Assembly: GCA_947496695.1 (NCBI GenBank)
Contig: CANMEI010000003.1
Coordinates: 156,109-220,108 of the forward strand
Source: an uncultured Cellulophaga sp.
Lineage (GTDB): Bacteria; Bacteroidota; Bacteroidia; Flavobacteriales; Flavobacteriaceae
Direction: 5' to 3'
Length of the DNA: 64,000 bases
A program made the translations under genes and the position numbers. The notes under the pieces are model-generated. The model was not told where the DNA came from. It ran no database searches and was given only the letters and a program-made list of their open reading frames with translations. Each line of letters starts with the position of its first letter. The first letter of the stretch is position 1. Below are positions 1-8,954 of the stretch, one piece after another.

Positions 1-728
1 CAGATACAATTGTAGATAATATGGAAAAAATGAAATCTGTTGACACACTAAGAAGAGAATTAATTGCAAATGTTTCTCATGATTTACGTACACCTTTAGC
101 TATATTAAAAGGTTATATTGAAACATTGCAAATCAAAAAAGATACTCTATCAGAAAAAGAGAAAGATAATTATTTACAAATAACACATGATAATGTAGAT
201 AAACTATCTAATTTAATTCATCAATTATTTGAATATTCTAAATTAGAAGCTGAGCAAATATCACCCATAAAAGAACCTTTTTCAATTACTGAATTGTCAT
301 ATGATTTAATTGCAAAATTTAAAGTTATTGCTCAGAAAAAAGAAATTATTCTCACATTAGATTGCCCTGAGGAAAACTGCATGGTTTATGCTGATGTTAG
401 CTTGGTAGAAAGAGCTTTACAAAATCTTATTGAAAATGCAATTAAATACACCAACCCATATGGTGCTGTAACACTTTCTTTAAATAATTTATCAAAAAAT
501 ATAGAGATAAATATTTCTGATACAGGCTCTGGGATCCCCGCAACTGAACAACCATATATTTTTGATCGTTACAAACAAGTAGATAAAACCAGCAAGCAAG
601 GAACTGGATTAGGCTTAGCTATCGTAAAAAAGATAATGGATTTGCATGAAACTACCATTACTGTATTTAGTGAACCTAAAGAAGGTAGTTCTTTCGTTTT
701 CAATTTACCTGCTTATCAAGGACAATAA
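1..728 (+). CDS. Sensor histidine kinase, C-terminal part (5' end outside window)
   Basis: This is the catalytic half of a transmembrane two-component sensor kinase; the frame is open to the window edge (first full codon at position 3), so the sensor and membrane segments lie upstream. The HisKA box SHDLRTP carries the phospho-accepting His at about 78-80. It is followed by an N-box (LIENAIKYTNP), a G1 box (DTGSGIP) and a G2 box (GTGLGLAIVK), so the ATP-binding domain is complete. The residues before the H-box look like the end of a HAMP linker. A hairpin terminator follows before the convergent secDF. No cognate regulator is visible because the upstream neighbour is outside the window. The signal sensed is unknown. 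Confidence 0.93.
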   Translation, partial: DTIVDNMEKMKSVDTLRRELIANVSHDLRTPLAILKGYIETLQIKKDTLSEKEKDNYLQITHDNVDKLSNLIHQLFEYSKLEAEQISPIKEPFSITELSYDLIAKFKVIAQKKEIILTLDCPEENCMVYADVSLVERALQNLIENAIKYTNPYGAVTLSLNNLSKNIEINISDTGSGIPATEQPYIFDRYKQVDKTSKQGTGLGLAIVKKIMDLHETTITVFSEPKEGSSFVFNLPAYQGQ

Positions 729-756
729 GATGAAACTTAATATGTAGAATAAAAAA

Positions 757-782
757 AGCACCAAAAATAATTTTTTGGTGCT
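757..782. terminator. Bidirectional terminator between histidine kinase and secDF
   Basis: An inverted repeat AGCACCAAAAA / TTTTTGGTGCT with a 4-nt loop lies between two convergent stop codons. It is flanked by an A-run on the left and T-rich sequence on the right, so it reads as an intrinsic terminator on either strand. Confidence 0.8.
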
Positions 783-816
783 CAATTTTAAGTGAATAGA
801 TTTTATTTATAATAAT

Positions 817-3795
817 CTATTGTTCTTTATTTTTAACTTCAATTGTTTTATTTTTTAATGTGTCAAACATAACAGGAGTTGCTATAAACAAAGATGAGTA
901 TGTACCTACAACTACACCTATTATCATCGCAAACATAAACCCTCTTAATGAATCACCACCAAAAGCAAATATTGCAATAAGTACAATAACAGTTGTTAAA
1001 GAAGTATTTAAAGTTCTACCTAACGTACTGTTTAATGCTAAATTAGTATTATCACCAGCTTTCCAACCTCTTTGACCAATTATCTCTCTAATACGGTCAA
1101 ATACTACCACGGTATCATTTAGAGAATAACCTATAACTGTTAAGATAGCAGCAATAAAAGCCTGATCTATCTCCATGTTGAAAGGCATAATTTTTCCGAA
1201 TATAGAAAATATACCAAGTACAATTAATACATCATGGAAAACTGCTACTACAGCACCTAATGAAAATTGCCATTTCTGGAAACGGAATAAGATATATAAG
1301 AACACTACTGCTAATGAACCTATAATAGCCCAAAATGCATTATTCTTAATATCATCTGCTATTGTTGGTCCAACTTTTACAGACTGCATAATACCCACTG
1401 CTTTTGTATCACTCGCTACAGAGAAATCTTCATAAGACATTCCATCTGGCAAATATTTCTGTACAGTGCTATATAGCTTGTGCTGTATTTCATTATCAAC
1501 TTCAATACCTTCAACATCTACTTTATAAGGAGTTGTTATTTTAACTTGATTATCTTCTCCAAAAGTTTTTACATTAGTACCACTACCAAATACATCATTT
1601 AACTCTGTAGCCATTTCAGAAGGACTAACAGGTTGCTCAAAACGAACTTGATAAGAACGACCTCCAACAAAATCAACACCCTGCTGTAAACCTGGCCCAA
1701 AGAATAAAGAATACAAACCAATAATCACTAAAACTGTAGATAAGCCGTAAGCAATTTTTCTTTTAGACAAGAAATTAATATTGATATTCTTAAATAAATT
1801 TTTAGTTAAACCTGTAGAGAATTCTAATTTTTTGTCTTTACCTGATAAGTACCACTCAATTAACAATCTTGTTATGAATATTGCCGTAAATAATGATGTT
1901 AAAATACCAATTATTAAAGTAGTTGCAAATCCTTTAATTGGACCTGAACCAAAAATGAATAAGATTATCGCAGTTAGACCTGTTGTTATGTTAGCATCTA
2001 GAATAGAAGACAATGCATTACTAAAACCATCAGCAATAGCTAAAGATTTTCCTTTACCATTAGCAATTTCTTCTTTTATACGTTCAAAAATAAGAACGTT
2101 TGCATCAACAGACATACCAATAGTTAATACAATACCTGCAATACCAGGTAATGTCAATACTGCTTTTATACTTGTTAATACTCCAAAAATTAATAAGATG
2201 TTGAATAATAAAGCTATATCAGCAAAGGCACCTGCTCTACCATAATAAAAAATCATCCATAACAACACAAATAACATAGCAATAGCAAATGAATTAAATC
2301 CACTTGTAATTGCTTCTTGACCTAATGAAGGCCCAACAATTTCTGAAGCAATAATTTCTGCTCTAGCAGGTAACTTACCAGCTCTAAGAACATTTGCTAT
2401 ATCTTTTGTTTCATTTATTGTAAACTTTCCAGTAATTTCAGTACGACCACCAGAAATACCGCCAACAACAGAACAACCTGGAGCAGTATAAACTTTATTA
2501 TCTAAAACAATTGCTATACCAGTACCATTTACATTAGCATCACTTGTAAGTTTTTGCCAATCTTTAGCTCCTTTAGTATTCATACTCATACTAACAGCAG
2601 GCCTATTACTAGCGTCAAAAACATCACTTGCACTACTAACAACATCACCACTAATTCTTGGCGCTCCTGCACGGTTAGATTTTAAAGCATACAACCCAAC
2701 TATCTCAGATCCTTCTGTTGGTCTTTCCCATAAAAATTTTACAAACTGTAATTCTTTTGGTACTAACCTTTTTATTTCCGGCATATTTAAATATGCACTT
2801 ATTTGAGCCGTATCATTAACTGAAGCTCTAATAAAAGAATAACTATTAGGGTCAGCAGGAATTAATAAATTTACTAATGGATTTACTTGACTAGCAAAAT
2901 CTATTGAATCTTGAGAAACATCAGAAAGCAAAGAATCTATTTCAGATTCTTGTTTTGAAATTGTCTCTTCTGGTTTTTCAACCTCAACAATTGTTTTTAA
3001 TTTTTCATTAGCATCATACAAAAACTTATTCAACAACTGATTATCAGGTCTGTAAGTTTCCCAAAATTCTAATTGAGCTGTACTAGAAAGTAATTCTTGT
3101 GCTCTTGCTATATCTCTAGCTCCTGGTAATTCAACCAATATACGTCCTGAAGTTCCTTCTCTTTGAATATTTGGTTGTGTAACACCAAAACCATCTATAC
3201 GCTCTCTTAACACCTCAAAGGCTGAAACTATAGATTCATCAATTTTAGTTCTAATAATTGGCTTAACCTGATCATCAGACATCTGAAAATTAATAACATC
3301 ACTTAACCCTTTGTTTGCAAAAACTTCTGGCGAAGCTAACTTCGTATCTCCTTTTATATTATCAAAAGCTTCAAAGAATAGGTCTACATAAGTATCACTA
3401 CTATTTTTAGAAGCTGCATCAGCTTCAGCTAAAGCTTTATTAAAAATTGGATTTTTAGTGTTATTAGCTAATCCTTTCAAGATATCTTTTACAGATATTT
3501 GTAAGGTAACATTAATACCACCCTTTAAATCTAATCCTTTATTAAGCTCTTTTTTCTTCGCATCATTATAGGTTGTAAAACCTAAAATTGATTCATCTCC
3601 AATAGAGTCTAAATACTTGACTTCTAAATCTTTTCTTTGATTCAGATAATCATTTTCAGTACTAGCTATACTGTTTACTGCATTACTTGCCGCTTTCTTT
3701 TCTACACTATTCGTAATGAACGTGTATGATAATTGGTAAATACTTACCAATCCAAACAAAAAAGCGAAAAGCTTTATAAGACCTTTATTTTGCAT
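817..3795 (-). CDS. secDF: Protein translocase subunit SecDF (fused SecD-SecF)
   Basis: This inner-membrane accessory subunit of the Sec translocon uses the proton gradient to pull secreted proteins across the membrane. At 992 residues it is one continuous SecD-SecF fusion, as is usual in Bacteroidota. The order is: an N-terminal membrane helix (about 7-27), the SecD periplasmic P1 region with the motif GLDLKGG (about 88-94), the first six-helix membrane block (about 500-650), a SecF start near 680-700 with GVDFVGGRSY, and the second membrane block with DTVVVFDRIRE (about 890-900). A good promoter lies about 40 nt upstream. The malate dehydrogenase gene further upstream ends at its own terminator, so secDF is probably transcribed alone. 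Confidence 0.98.
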   Translation of the reverse strand: MQNKGLIKLFAFLFGLVSIYQLSYTFITNSVEKKAASNAVNSIASTENDYLNQRKDLEVKYLDSIGDESILGFTTYNDAKKKELNKGLDLKGGINVTLQISVKDILKGLANNTKNPIFNKALAEADAASKNSSDTYVDLFFEAFDNIKGDTKLASPEVFANKGLSDVINFQMSDDQVKPIIRTKIDESIVSAFEVLRERIDGFGVTQPNIQREGTSGRILVELPGARDIARAQELLSSTAQLEFWETYRPDNQLLNKFLYDANEKLKTIVEVEKPEETISKQESEIDSLLSDVSQDSIDFASQVNPLVNLLIPADPNSYSFIRASVNDTAQISAYLNMPEIKRLVPKELQFVKFLWERPTEGSEIVGLYALKSNRAGAPRISGDVVSSASDVFDASNRPAVSMSMNTKGAKDWQKLTSDANVNGTGIAIVLDNKVYTAPGCSVVGGISGGRTEITGKFTINETKDIANVLRAGKLPARAEIIASEIVGPSLGQEAITSGFNSFAIAMLFVLLWMIFYYGRAGAFADIALLFNILLIFGVLTSIKAVLTLPGIAGIVLTIGMSVDANVLIFERIKEEIANGKGKSLAIADGFSNALSSILDANITTGLTAIILFIFGSGPIKGFATTLIIGILTSLFTAIFITRLLIEWYLSGKDKKLEFSTGLTKNLFKNININFLSKRKIAYGLSTVLVIIGLYSLFFGPGLQQGVDFVGGRSYQVRFEQPVSPSEMATELNDVFGSGTNVKTFGEDNQVKITTPYKVDVEGIEVDNEIQHKLYSTVQKYLPDGMSYEDFSVASDTKAVGIMQSVKVGPTIADDIKNNAFWAIIGSLAVVFLYILFRFQKWQFSLGAVVAVFHDVLIVLGIFSIFGKIMPFNMEIDQAFIAAILTVIGYSLNDTVVVFDRIREIIGQRGWKAGDNTNLALNSTLGRTLNTSLTTVIVLIAIFAFGGDSLRGFMFAMIIGVVVGTYSSLFIATPVMFDTLKNKTIEVKNKEQ

Positions 3796-3834
3796 TAGTT
3801 ACTATATTAATTTCTGGTTTTTTTTGTAAGCGTG

Positions 3835-3865
3835 CAAATATATCATTTAAGAAAGGAAATGACAA
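3835..3865 (-). promoter_or_regulatory. secDF promoter (TTG-N20-TATATTTG)
   Basis: Reading the minus strand, TTG (3865-3863) is followed after 20 nt by TATATTTG (3842-3835). This fits the Bacteroidota sigma-A consensus TTG-N17-23-TAnnTTTG. The predicted start of transcription gives secDF a leader of about 30 nt. Confidence 0.7.
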
Positions 3866-3884
3866 TAATTTTTTGCATTTAAAA

Positions 3885-3919
3885 GTAAGGGCAATTATCA
3901 CATTGACAACTGCCCTTAC
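3885..3919 (-). terminator. Terminator of mdh
   Basis: GTAAGGGCA / TGCCCTTAC form a 9-bp stem with a 17-nt loop just beyond the mdh stop. On the minus strand it is followed by TTTTAAA. It isolates mdh from the secDF promoter immediately downstream. Confidence 0.75.
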
Positions 3920-3939
3920 ATTTTTATTAAAATAAAGCA

Positions 3940-4866
3940 TTAAAGCTCTAATAACGCATTTGTTTTCTTAACACCTGCTGCACTTTCTTGAATTTTTGCT
4001 TTATCAGCATCACTTAAAGTAATGTCAACAATTTGTTCTATTCCGTTTTTGCCTAAAAGAACTGGAACACCTATGCAAATATCATTTAAATCATACTCAC
4101 CTTCAAGGTAAGCAGAACATGGGAACATTTTCTTTTGATCACAAGCTATCGCTTGAACCATGCTAGAAACTGCCGCTCCTGGAGCATACCAAGCACTTGT
4201 ACCTAATAATTTTGTTAATGTAGCACCACCAACTTTAGTATCAGCAGCAACTTGTTCTAATCTTTCTTCTGATAAAAATTCAGTGACTTTTATGCTATTA
4301 CGAGTTGCATGAGCTATTAAAGGAACCATACCTGTATCACTATGACCACCTATTACCATCCCATCAACATCTGAAATTGGAGCTTCTAAAGCTTCTGCTA
4401 AACGGTACTTAAAACGTGCACTATCTAAAGCGCCCCCCATACCTATAATTTGGTTTTTAGGAAGCCCTAATGTTTTATGAACCAAATATGTCATTGTATC
4501 CATTGGGTTACTAACAACAATTAAAATACAATTAGGAGAATACTTTATAATACTAGAAGAAACTGCTTTTACAATTCCTGCATTAATACCTATTAATTCT
4601 TCCCTAGTCATTCCTGGTTTACGAGGAATACCTGAAGTAATGACAGCTACATCACTACCAGCTGTTGCAGCATAATCATTTGTTATACCTGTAATTTTTG
4701 TATCAAAACCGTTTAAAGAAGCTGTTTGCATTAAATCCATTGCTTTACCTTCCGCATAACCTTCTTTAATATCTAATAATACTACTTCAGATGCAAAATC
4801 TTTAATTGCAATGTACTCAGCACAACTTGCACCAACAGCACCTGCTCCTACTACTGTAACTTTCAT
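3940..4866 (-). CDS. mdh: Malate dehydrogenase
   Basis: This NAD-dependent enzyme interconverts malate and oxaloacetate in the TCA cycle. The Rossmann glycine motif GAGAVG sits at residues 7-12 of the start chosen here. The mid-protein GGHSDTGMVPL carries the catalytic His, and arginine-rich substrate-loop sequence (IPRKPGMTREEL) is present. At 308 residues it matches the LDH-like MDH3 type found in Bacteroidota. The reading frame runs 15 codons further upstream, but the family starts at MKVTVVGAG, so I use 4866. A -7 element lies about 33 nt upstream. The gene looks monocistronic, between its own promoter and terminator. Confidence 0.96.
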   Translation of the reverse strand: MKVTVVGAGAVGASCAEYIAIKDFASEVVLLDIKEGYAEGKAMDLMQTASLNGFDTKITGITNDYAATAGSDVAVITSGIPRKPGMTREELIGINAGIVKAVSSSIIKYSPNCILIVVSNPMDTMTYLVHKTLGLPKNQIIGMGGALDSARFKYRLAEALEAPISDVDGMVIGGHSDTGMVPLIAHATRNSIKVTEFLSEERLEQVAADTKVGGATLTKLLGTSAWYAPGAAVSSMVQAIACDQKKMFPCSAYLEGEYDLNDICIGVPVLLGKNGIEQIVDITLSDADKAKIQESAAGVKKTNALLEL

Positions 4867-4898
4867 TTTATATTTTTTTGTATTGAATTTATTATACC

Positions 4899-4906
4899 CA
4901 AAAATA
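4899..4906 (-). promoter_or_regulatory. Candidate mdh -7 element (TATTTTTG)
   Basis: TATTTTTG on the minus strand fits TAnnTTTG and lies about 33 nt upstream of the chosen mdh start. A TTG (4933-4931) sits 24 nt further upstream, slightly longer than the usual spacer. The position also argues against using the far-upstream start at 4911, which would place the promoter inside the coding region. Confidence 0.5.
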
Positions 4907-5108
4907 CTCAATTTTAATAGAATAATAGCTCAATAAATTATTTTTAAGCTATCTATTTTGTGGTTTTTCACATAAGAGCAAAGCTCTTTTTGTTAAAAAA
5001 ACTTACCATATAACGAAAAACTACTCATAATTCCACCTTACATCGAAAAAAAAATAAAAAATCAGTGATTTTTAGTAAATTTAAAGTCCCAAATTAAACC
5101 TACTTACT

Positions 5109-5480
5109 ATGAAAAAGCCCCTACTTTTCATAGCACTTTGTGCTATTACAATTTTTATAAGTTGCTCTAAATCAACTATTAATAATGACCCTGTAATTGG
5201 TATTTGGACCAATACCATTGAAATTAATTCAACTACAACAAATAACACTATAGAAACTGAATATGAATGGATATTCAATGACGCCTACCTTGGTCGCTAC
5301 CAAGAATATAATGATAATACGTTAATAATGGAAACAGATTTTTCTTGGAGTAAAGAAGATGATATTTACACGATTACTTATCCTGGAACTGAATTACCTG
5401 AAGAAAATGCTAAACTTATTGAAAGTTCTACATTACAAACTACTGAAGGCGATATTTTAGCCACAAAAGAAATAGATTAA
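5109..5480 (+). CDS. Small lipoprotein, lipocalin-like, unknown function
   Basis: The 123-residue product begins with a lipoprotein signal (MKKPLLFIALCAITIFISC), with the lipobox Cys at residue 19, so it is probably membrane-anchored in the periplasm or outer membrane. After the linker, VIGIWTNT followed by alternating polar/hydrophobic strands resembles the start of small lipocalin-like domains (GxW at the first strand). The family identification is tentative. It stands alone between mdh (divergent) and the receiver gene (convergent). No ligand or pathway is suggested by the neighbours. Confidence 0.7.
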   Translation: MKKPLLFIALCAITIFISCSKSTINNDPVIGIWTNTIEINSTTTNNTIETEYEWIFNDAYLGRYQEYNDNTLIMETDFSWSKEDDIYTITYPGTELPEENAKLIESSTLQTTEGDILATKEID

Positions 5481-5485
5481 ACTAA

Positions 5486-5896
5486 TTAAGGGTGGCTTTT
5501 AAAAACCTCTTTTAACATACCTGAAAGTTTTTCTTCCGATATAGGTTTTACAATATAACCATTCAACTCTTTATATTCTTTTGCTCGTTTTTTATCTACA
5601 GGCAATTCTGAAGATGTCACCAAATAAATATGTATTTTATCTTCAAAATTTATTTTTAATTTTTTAAACTCTTCCAAAAACCCCCACCCATCTAAAAATG
5701 GCATATTAACATCTAAAAGAATTATTTTTGGTGCTAGTTTTTTTTCAGCATTACATTTTTTAATAAAATCTATTGCCTGCTCTCCATCTGTAGAGGTATG
5801 TATCTCCATTCCATTTGAGAGCCCTTTTAAGATTCTTTTCATAAGATATAAATATATCTCATCATCATCTACAATCAATACATTTCCTTTGTCCAT
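5486..5896 (-). CDS. Single-domain response regulator (receiver only)
   Basis: This 136-residue CheY-like receiver has no output domain. Acidic residues D10-D12 (LIVDDDE), the phospho-acceptor D62 (LLDVNMPFLDGW) and the C-terminal KPI lysine motif are all present. It starts 5 nt after the stop of the upstream histidine kinase, so the two form an operon and the kinase is its likely phosphodonor. Lacking a DNA-binding domain, it probably acts by protein-protein contact or as a phosphorelay intermediate. It resembles the other lone receiver at 42506-42916, which shares the spacing and the MPxxDGWxFL signature. Confidence 0.93.
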   Translation of the reverse strand: MDKGNVLIVDDDEIYLYLMKRILKGLSNGMEIHTSTDGEQAIDFIKKCNAEKKLAPKIILLDVNMPFLDGWGFLEEFKKLKINFEDKIHIYLVTSSELPVDKKRAKEYKELNGYIVKPISEEKLSGMLKEVFKSHP

Positions 5897-5901
5897 AAGT
5901 T

Positions 5902-7689
5902 TTAAAATTTGATTTTAAAAAGAGTTCCTTCCCCTTCTTTACTTTCAACTGTTATCTGAGCATTTAGTGCTTCAAGTTGCGATTTAACAATAAACAACCC
6001 CATTCCTTTACCTGATACATTTCTATGAAACCTCTTATAAAGTTTAAACATATTTGCACTATGCCTTTCTAAATTTATACCCGTTCCATTATCTTTAATA
6101 TAGAGCACCTTTTCATTGTTTTCTATTCTAGTTTGAAAAATTACGTGTGAATCCACACCATCTCTTCTATACTTTATTGCATTAGATAATAAATTTTGAA
6201 TAACGCTTTTTAAATAAAATTTTGAAAAACTTATCGATTCCCAAGCATCTAATTCTAATATTACCTTAAAAGAACCTAGTAAAGTTTCTGGAAATTCATT
6301 TTTAATTAACGCAATTTGATCTCTTAGATTAATAGATTCTATAGTAATTTCATTCTCATCAAGAATGGCTACATAATTTCTTATATCTTCAGTAAGCTCT
6401 GATACACTTTCTGAGACTTTTATTAGTTTTGGAAGCAAGGATTTAATTTTATCAGAATCTTCTTCTTTCTTAATCATATCAATAATAATCGACATACTTG
6501 TAACTGGCGCTCTTAAATTATGTGAAACCAAATAATTAAAATCTTTCAATTGATTATTCCGCACTTTTAAACGGTTATTCATCTCTTTAATTTTACTATT
6601 TGTAACCTGTAACCGTTCTTTATTCTTTATTAAAGAATTGTTTTTATTCTGTAATTCAACATAAAACTTTTCTTCACGATTTTTACTTGAAACTAATGTA
6701 AAAGCTATTATTATTAATGCTATAATTGCAAAGCAATTAAACAAAATAAAGTCTTTATATATATGACCAAGCTTTTCTTTTAATAATTTTGGGTATACTT
6801 CATGAACAATAGTCCAATTTGAATCACTAATAACATCTGGATTTATATTATAATTTTCACCAGCTGCAATTAGTATATTTTCTAACGACAAACTTTCATA
6901 AGTCCATAAACTGCCTTTTTCAACAAAACTACCCTGCTCTTTAGCTTTAAGACCATTAATATTTAGAAAGTATTTTTCTGAAGCCCCTTTTCTATCATTA
7001 TTTATTTTATACCCTAAATCTAATGAAGTTGTATTTGAAGTAATGATATTGAAATCTGCATCAACCAAATAAAAATTACTATTTGTAATTTGTGATTTTA
7101 AAAGATTTAAAAAGCGTGACATTCTAAAATTTATCACTACAATACCAATTTTTTTACCTAAAACATTAAAAATTGGAGCAACTCCTCTCAATACAGGTTT
7201 ATACGGCCTTTCATAAACACCATTTTCTTTATTCAAATCTATTGAAGACAAATAAATTTGCCCTTTTTTTAATGAAAGTGCTTTTAAAACATAATCTCTA
7301 CTAGATTTATCTTGTAACTCACCAACAGTCATTTTATTATCACCTAATCTTTGATAACGCAAAAATTCAACTCCATTTAAATCTATAAATCTAAATTGAT
7401 CATAATCAGCAAATCCATTTATAAATTTCACATAAGGATCAATAAACTTAGAATGCTTCCCTTTTGGATCAAACTCTACTGGATAAGCAACTCCACTCCA
7501 GTATTGAGTAGAGTACACCAAAGAATTACAAAGGTCGAATAAGAAATTTTTCTTATAGCTTACCCCTCTTTTTTCTACCTGCTCTAAACTTGAAAACTTT
7601 TCTTTTTTTTGGTATAACCCTAAAATTATAGTCAACACCAATAAAGGAAAATACAAAAGAGCTAAAATTTTAAAAAAACTTCTCCACAT
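5902..7689 (-). CDS. Membrane sensor histidine kinase with large periplasmic sensor domain
   Basis: This 595-residue kinase has two membrane helices (about 7-26 and 313-334) flanking a periplasmic domain of nearly 290 residues. The periplasmic part has the look of a double-Cache sensor, with repeated strand-rich FRFIDLNGVEFLRY- and FYLVDADFNIITS-type segments. A predicted coiled coil (about 338-382) leads into the H-box SHNLRAP, with the phospho-accepting His at 390. The ATPase domain has NLLSNAIKYR, DNGTGIN and GKGMGLFIVK. HNLRAP replaces the common HDLRTP, as in many Bacteroidota kinases. It is co-transcribed with the receiver downstream. The ligand is unknown. Confidence 0.93.
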   Translation of the reverse strand: MWRSFFKILALLYFPLLVLTIILGLYQKKEKFSSLEQVEKRGVSYKKNFLFDLCNSLVYSTQYWSGVAYPVEFDPKGKHSKFIDPYVKFINGFADYDQFRFIDLNGVEFLRYQRLGDNKMTVGELQDKSSRDYVLKALSLKKGQIYLSSIDLNKENGVYERPYKPVLRGVAPIFNVLGKKIGIVVINFRMSRFLNLLKSQITNSNFYLVDADFNIITSNTTSLDLGYKINNDRKGASEKYFLNINGLKAKEQGSFVEKGSLWTYESLSLENILIAAGENYNINPDVISDSNWTIVHEVYPKLLKEKLGHIYKDFILFNCFAIIALIIIAFTLVSSKNREEKFYVELQNKNNSLIKNKERLQVTNSKIKEMNNRLKVRNNQLKDFNYLVSHNLRAPVTSMSIIIDMIKKEEDSDKIKSLLPKLIKVSESVSELTEDIRNYVAILDENEITIESINLRDQIALIKNEFPETLLGSFKVILELDAWESISFSKFYLKSVIQNLLSNAIKYRRDGVDSHVIFQTRIENNEKVLYIKDNGTGINLERHSANMFKLYKRFHRNVSGKGMGLFIVKSQLEALNAQITVESKEGEGTLFKIKF

Positions 7690-7781
7690 AAAACAACAAT
7701 AAATTTCATAAAAAATGCATTTATCTTAAAATATACGGGGAGACACTTATAAGTAAGACGAGCTAATTTTATATTAAATAT

Positions 7782-7825
7782 ACTAAAAAAGGTGTTATTT
7801 ATAAGTAAAAAACACCTTTTTTAGT
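7782..7825 (-). terminator. Terminator of the DUF6588 gene
   Basis: ACTAAAAAAGGTGTT / AACACCTTTTTTAGT is a perfect 15-bp inverted repeat with a 14-nt loop, downstream of the 7875-8879 gene. It also separates that gene from the kinase operon transcribed in the same direction. Confidence 0.7.
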
Positions 7826-7874
7826 AGTAAAAATACTACGAAAATTATTTACATACTGATTTACAGCTATTTAA

Positions 7875-8879
7875 TTATCTGAAACCAAAATTTACACCTA
7901 CAGATAAGCTATTAAATGCCGCAATTGAATAATCTGCATTTAATCTAAAAAATCCTAATTTTAATTTTGTTCCAATATTTGCAGTTACGCCACTTGCTTT
8001 TTTCGTTAAAGAAAAAGGATCTGTAACAGACTGCTGAAAAGGACCTGAAGTAACGTTATAAGTACCTAGAATATCCGTTTCAGACTTACCCGTCAGATAA
8101 CCAATACCACCATAAAAATTTATTATAGGTAATTTAGTAGATACAACTGCTTGAAAAACCCATGTATTCACATCTGTTTCAATTCTTTGATTTTCACCTG
8201 AAACAATACCTGTATCAGTAAAATCATAACTACCATCTAAATGCGTATACCCAACAACACCTGATATTGCAACTGGCCAAACTTTCTCTAATGGCAAAAG
8301 ACTAGTAAACTCATGCTGTAAGCCAACACCATAAAACCCCATTGAAGCCTCTTCTGTATCTATTTTAGGTAAAAAACGAGCTTTAATTTCTGTACCTTTT
8401 ACCAAACCAACACTTACCTGTACAAACGCAGATGGAAGAAAGTTTATATTTTCCGAAGCTAAACCGGTTGGTAACTCGAATTCTTCTCTAAACAACCCAT
8501 CTTCATCTTCTACATAAACCATTACATTATCAATATCACCTAAACCTGTAGATACTGTTTTTGATATACTACCATCTACAAACTGGATATTCTCATAATC
8601 TACTGTATTCAAAACAAAAGATTTTTTATTTTCTTTATTTTTAAAGGAAGCCGCATTTGCTATTATAGAGATTTCAAAACCCAATAAAGGTTTTGCTTCA
8701 GCAGAATTGTACCAACCGTTAGATACACTATACATTAAACCCTCAGATACTGGCGCCATATAATCATTAGTAAATAGCTCTGCATCATCAACTCCAGCAG
8801 CAAAAACCTCATTAATATTAGCTTGAGAAATAGCCAATGAACTACTCAATAATAGGACAAAAAATAAAATAGATTTCAT
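7875..8879 (-). CDS. DUF6588-type outer-membrane beta-barrel protein
   Basis: The 334-residue product has a Sec signal peptide (about 1-19, cleaved after LAISQA). Alternating strands end in a terminal aromatic residue (SVGVNFGFR), as expected of an outer-membrane barrel. The N-terminal AGVDDAELFTNDYMAP and mid-region segments (GFEISIIANA, GVGLQHEF) fit the DUF6588 family of Bacteroidota, whose function is unknown. It sits just downstream of gyrB but is separated from it by a strong terminator, so it should have its own promoter. No partner gene is evident. Confidence 0.8.
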   Translation of the reverse strand: MKSILFFVLLLSSSLAISQANINEVFAAGVDDAELFTNDYMAPVSEGLMYSVSNGWYNSAEAKPLLGFEISIIANAASFKNKENKKSFVLNTVDYENIQFVDGSISKTVSTGLGDIDNVMVYVEDEDGLFREEFELPTGLASENINFLPSAFVQVSVGLVKGTEIKARFLPKIDTEEASMGFYGVGLQHEFTSLLPLEKVWPVAISGVVGYTHLDGSYDFTDTGIVSGENQRIETDVNTWVFQAVVSTKLPIINFYGGIGYLTGKSETDILGTYNVTSGPFQQSVTDPFSLTKKASGVTANIGTKLKLGFFRLNADYSIAAFNSLSVGVNFGFR

Positions 8880-8910
8880 AATTTTTTACATTTTACCCTA
8901 AAACTAAAAA

Positions 8911-8931
8911 ACTCGCACTAATAGTGCGAGT
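8911..8931. terminator. gyrB terminator
   Basis: ACTCGCACT-AAT-AGTGCGAGT is a perfect 9-bp GC-rich stem with a 3-nt loop, followed on the minus strand by a T-run. It lies 24 nt after the gyrB stop and also has a T-run on the plus side. Confidence 0.85.
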
Positions 8932-8954
8932 TTTTGTTGTGTAACTATATGTTT

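Noticed and set aside
1781..2245. Long plus-strand ORF antisense to secDF (154 codons)
   Set aside because: It is a shadow of the secDF reading frame. SecDF motifs on the minus strand explain the whole region.
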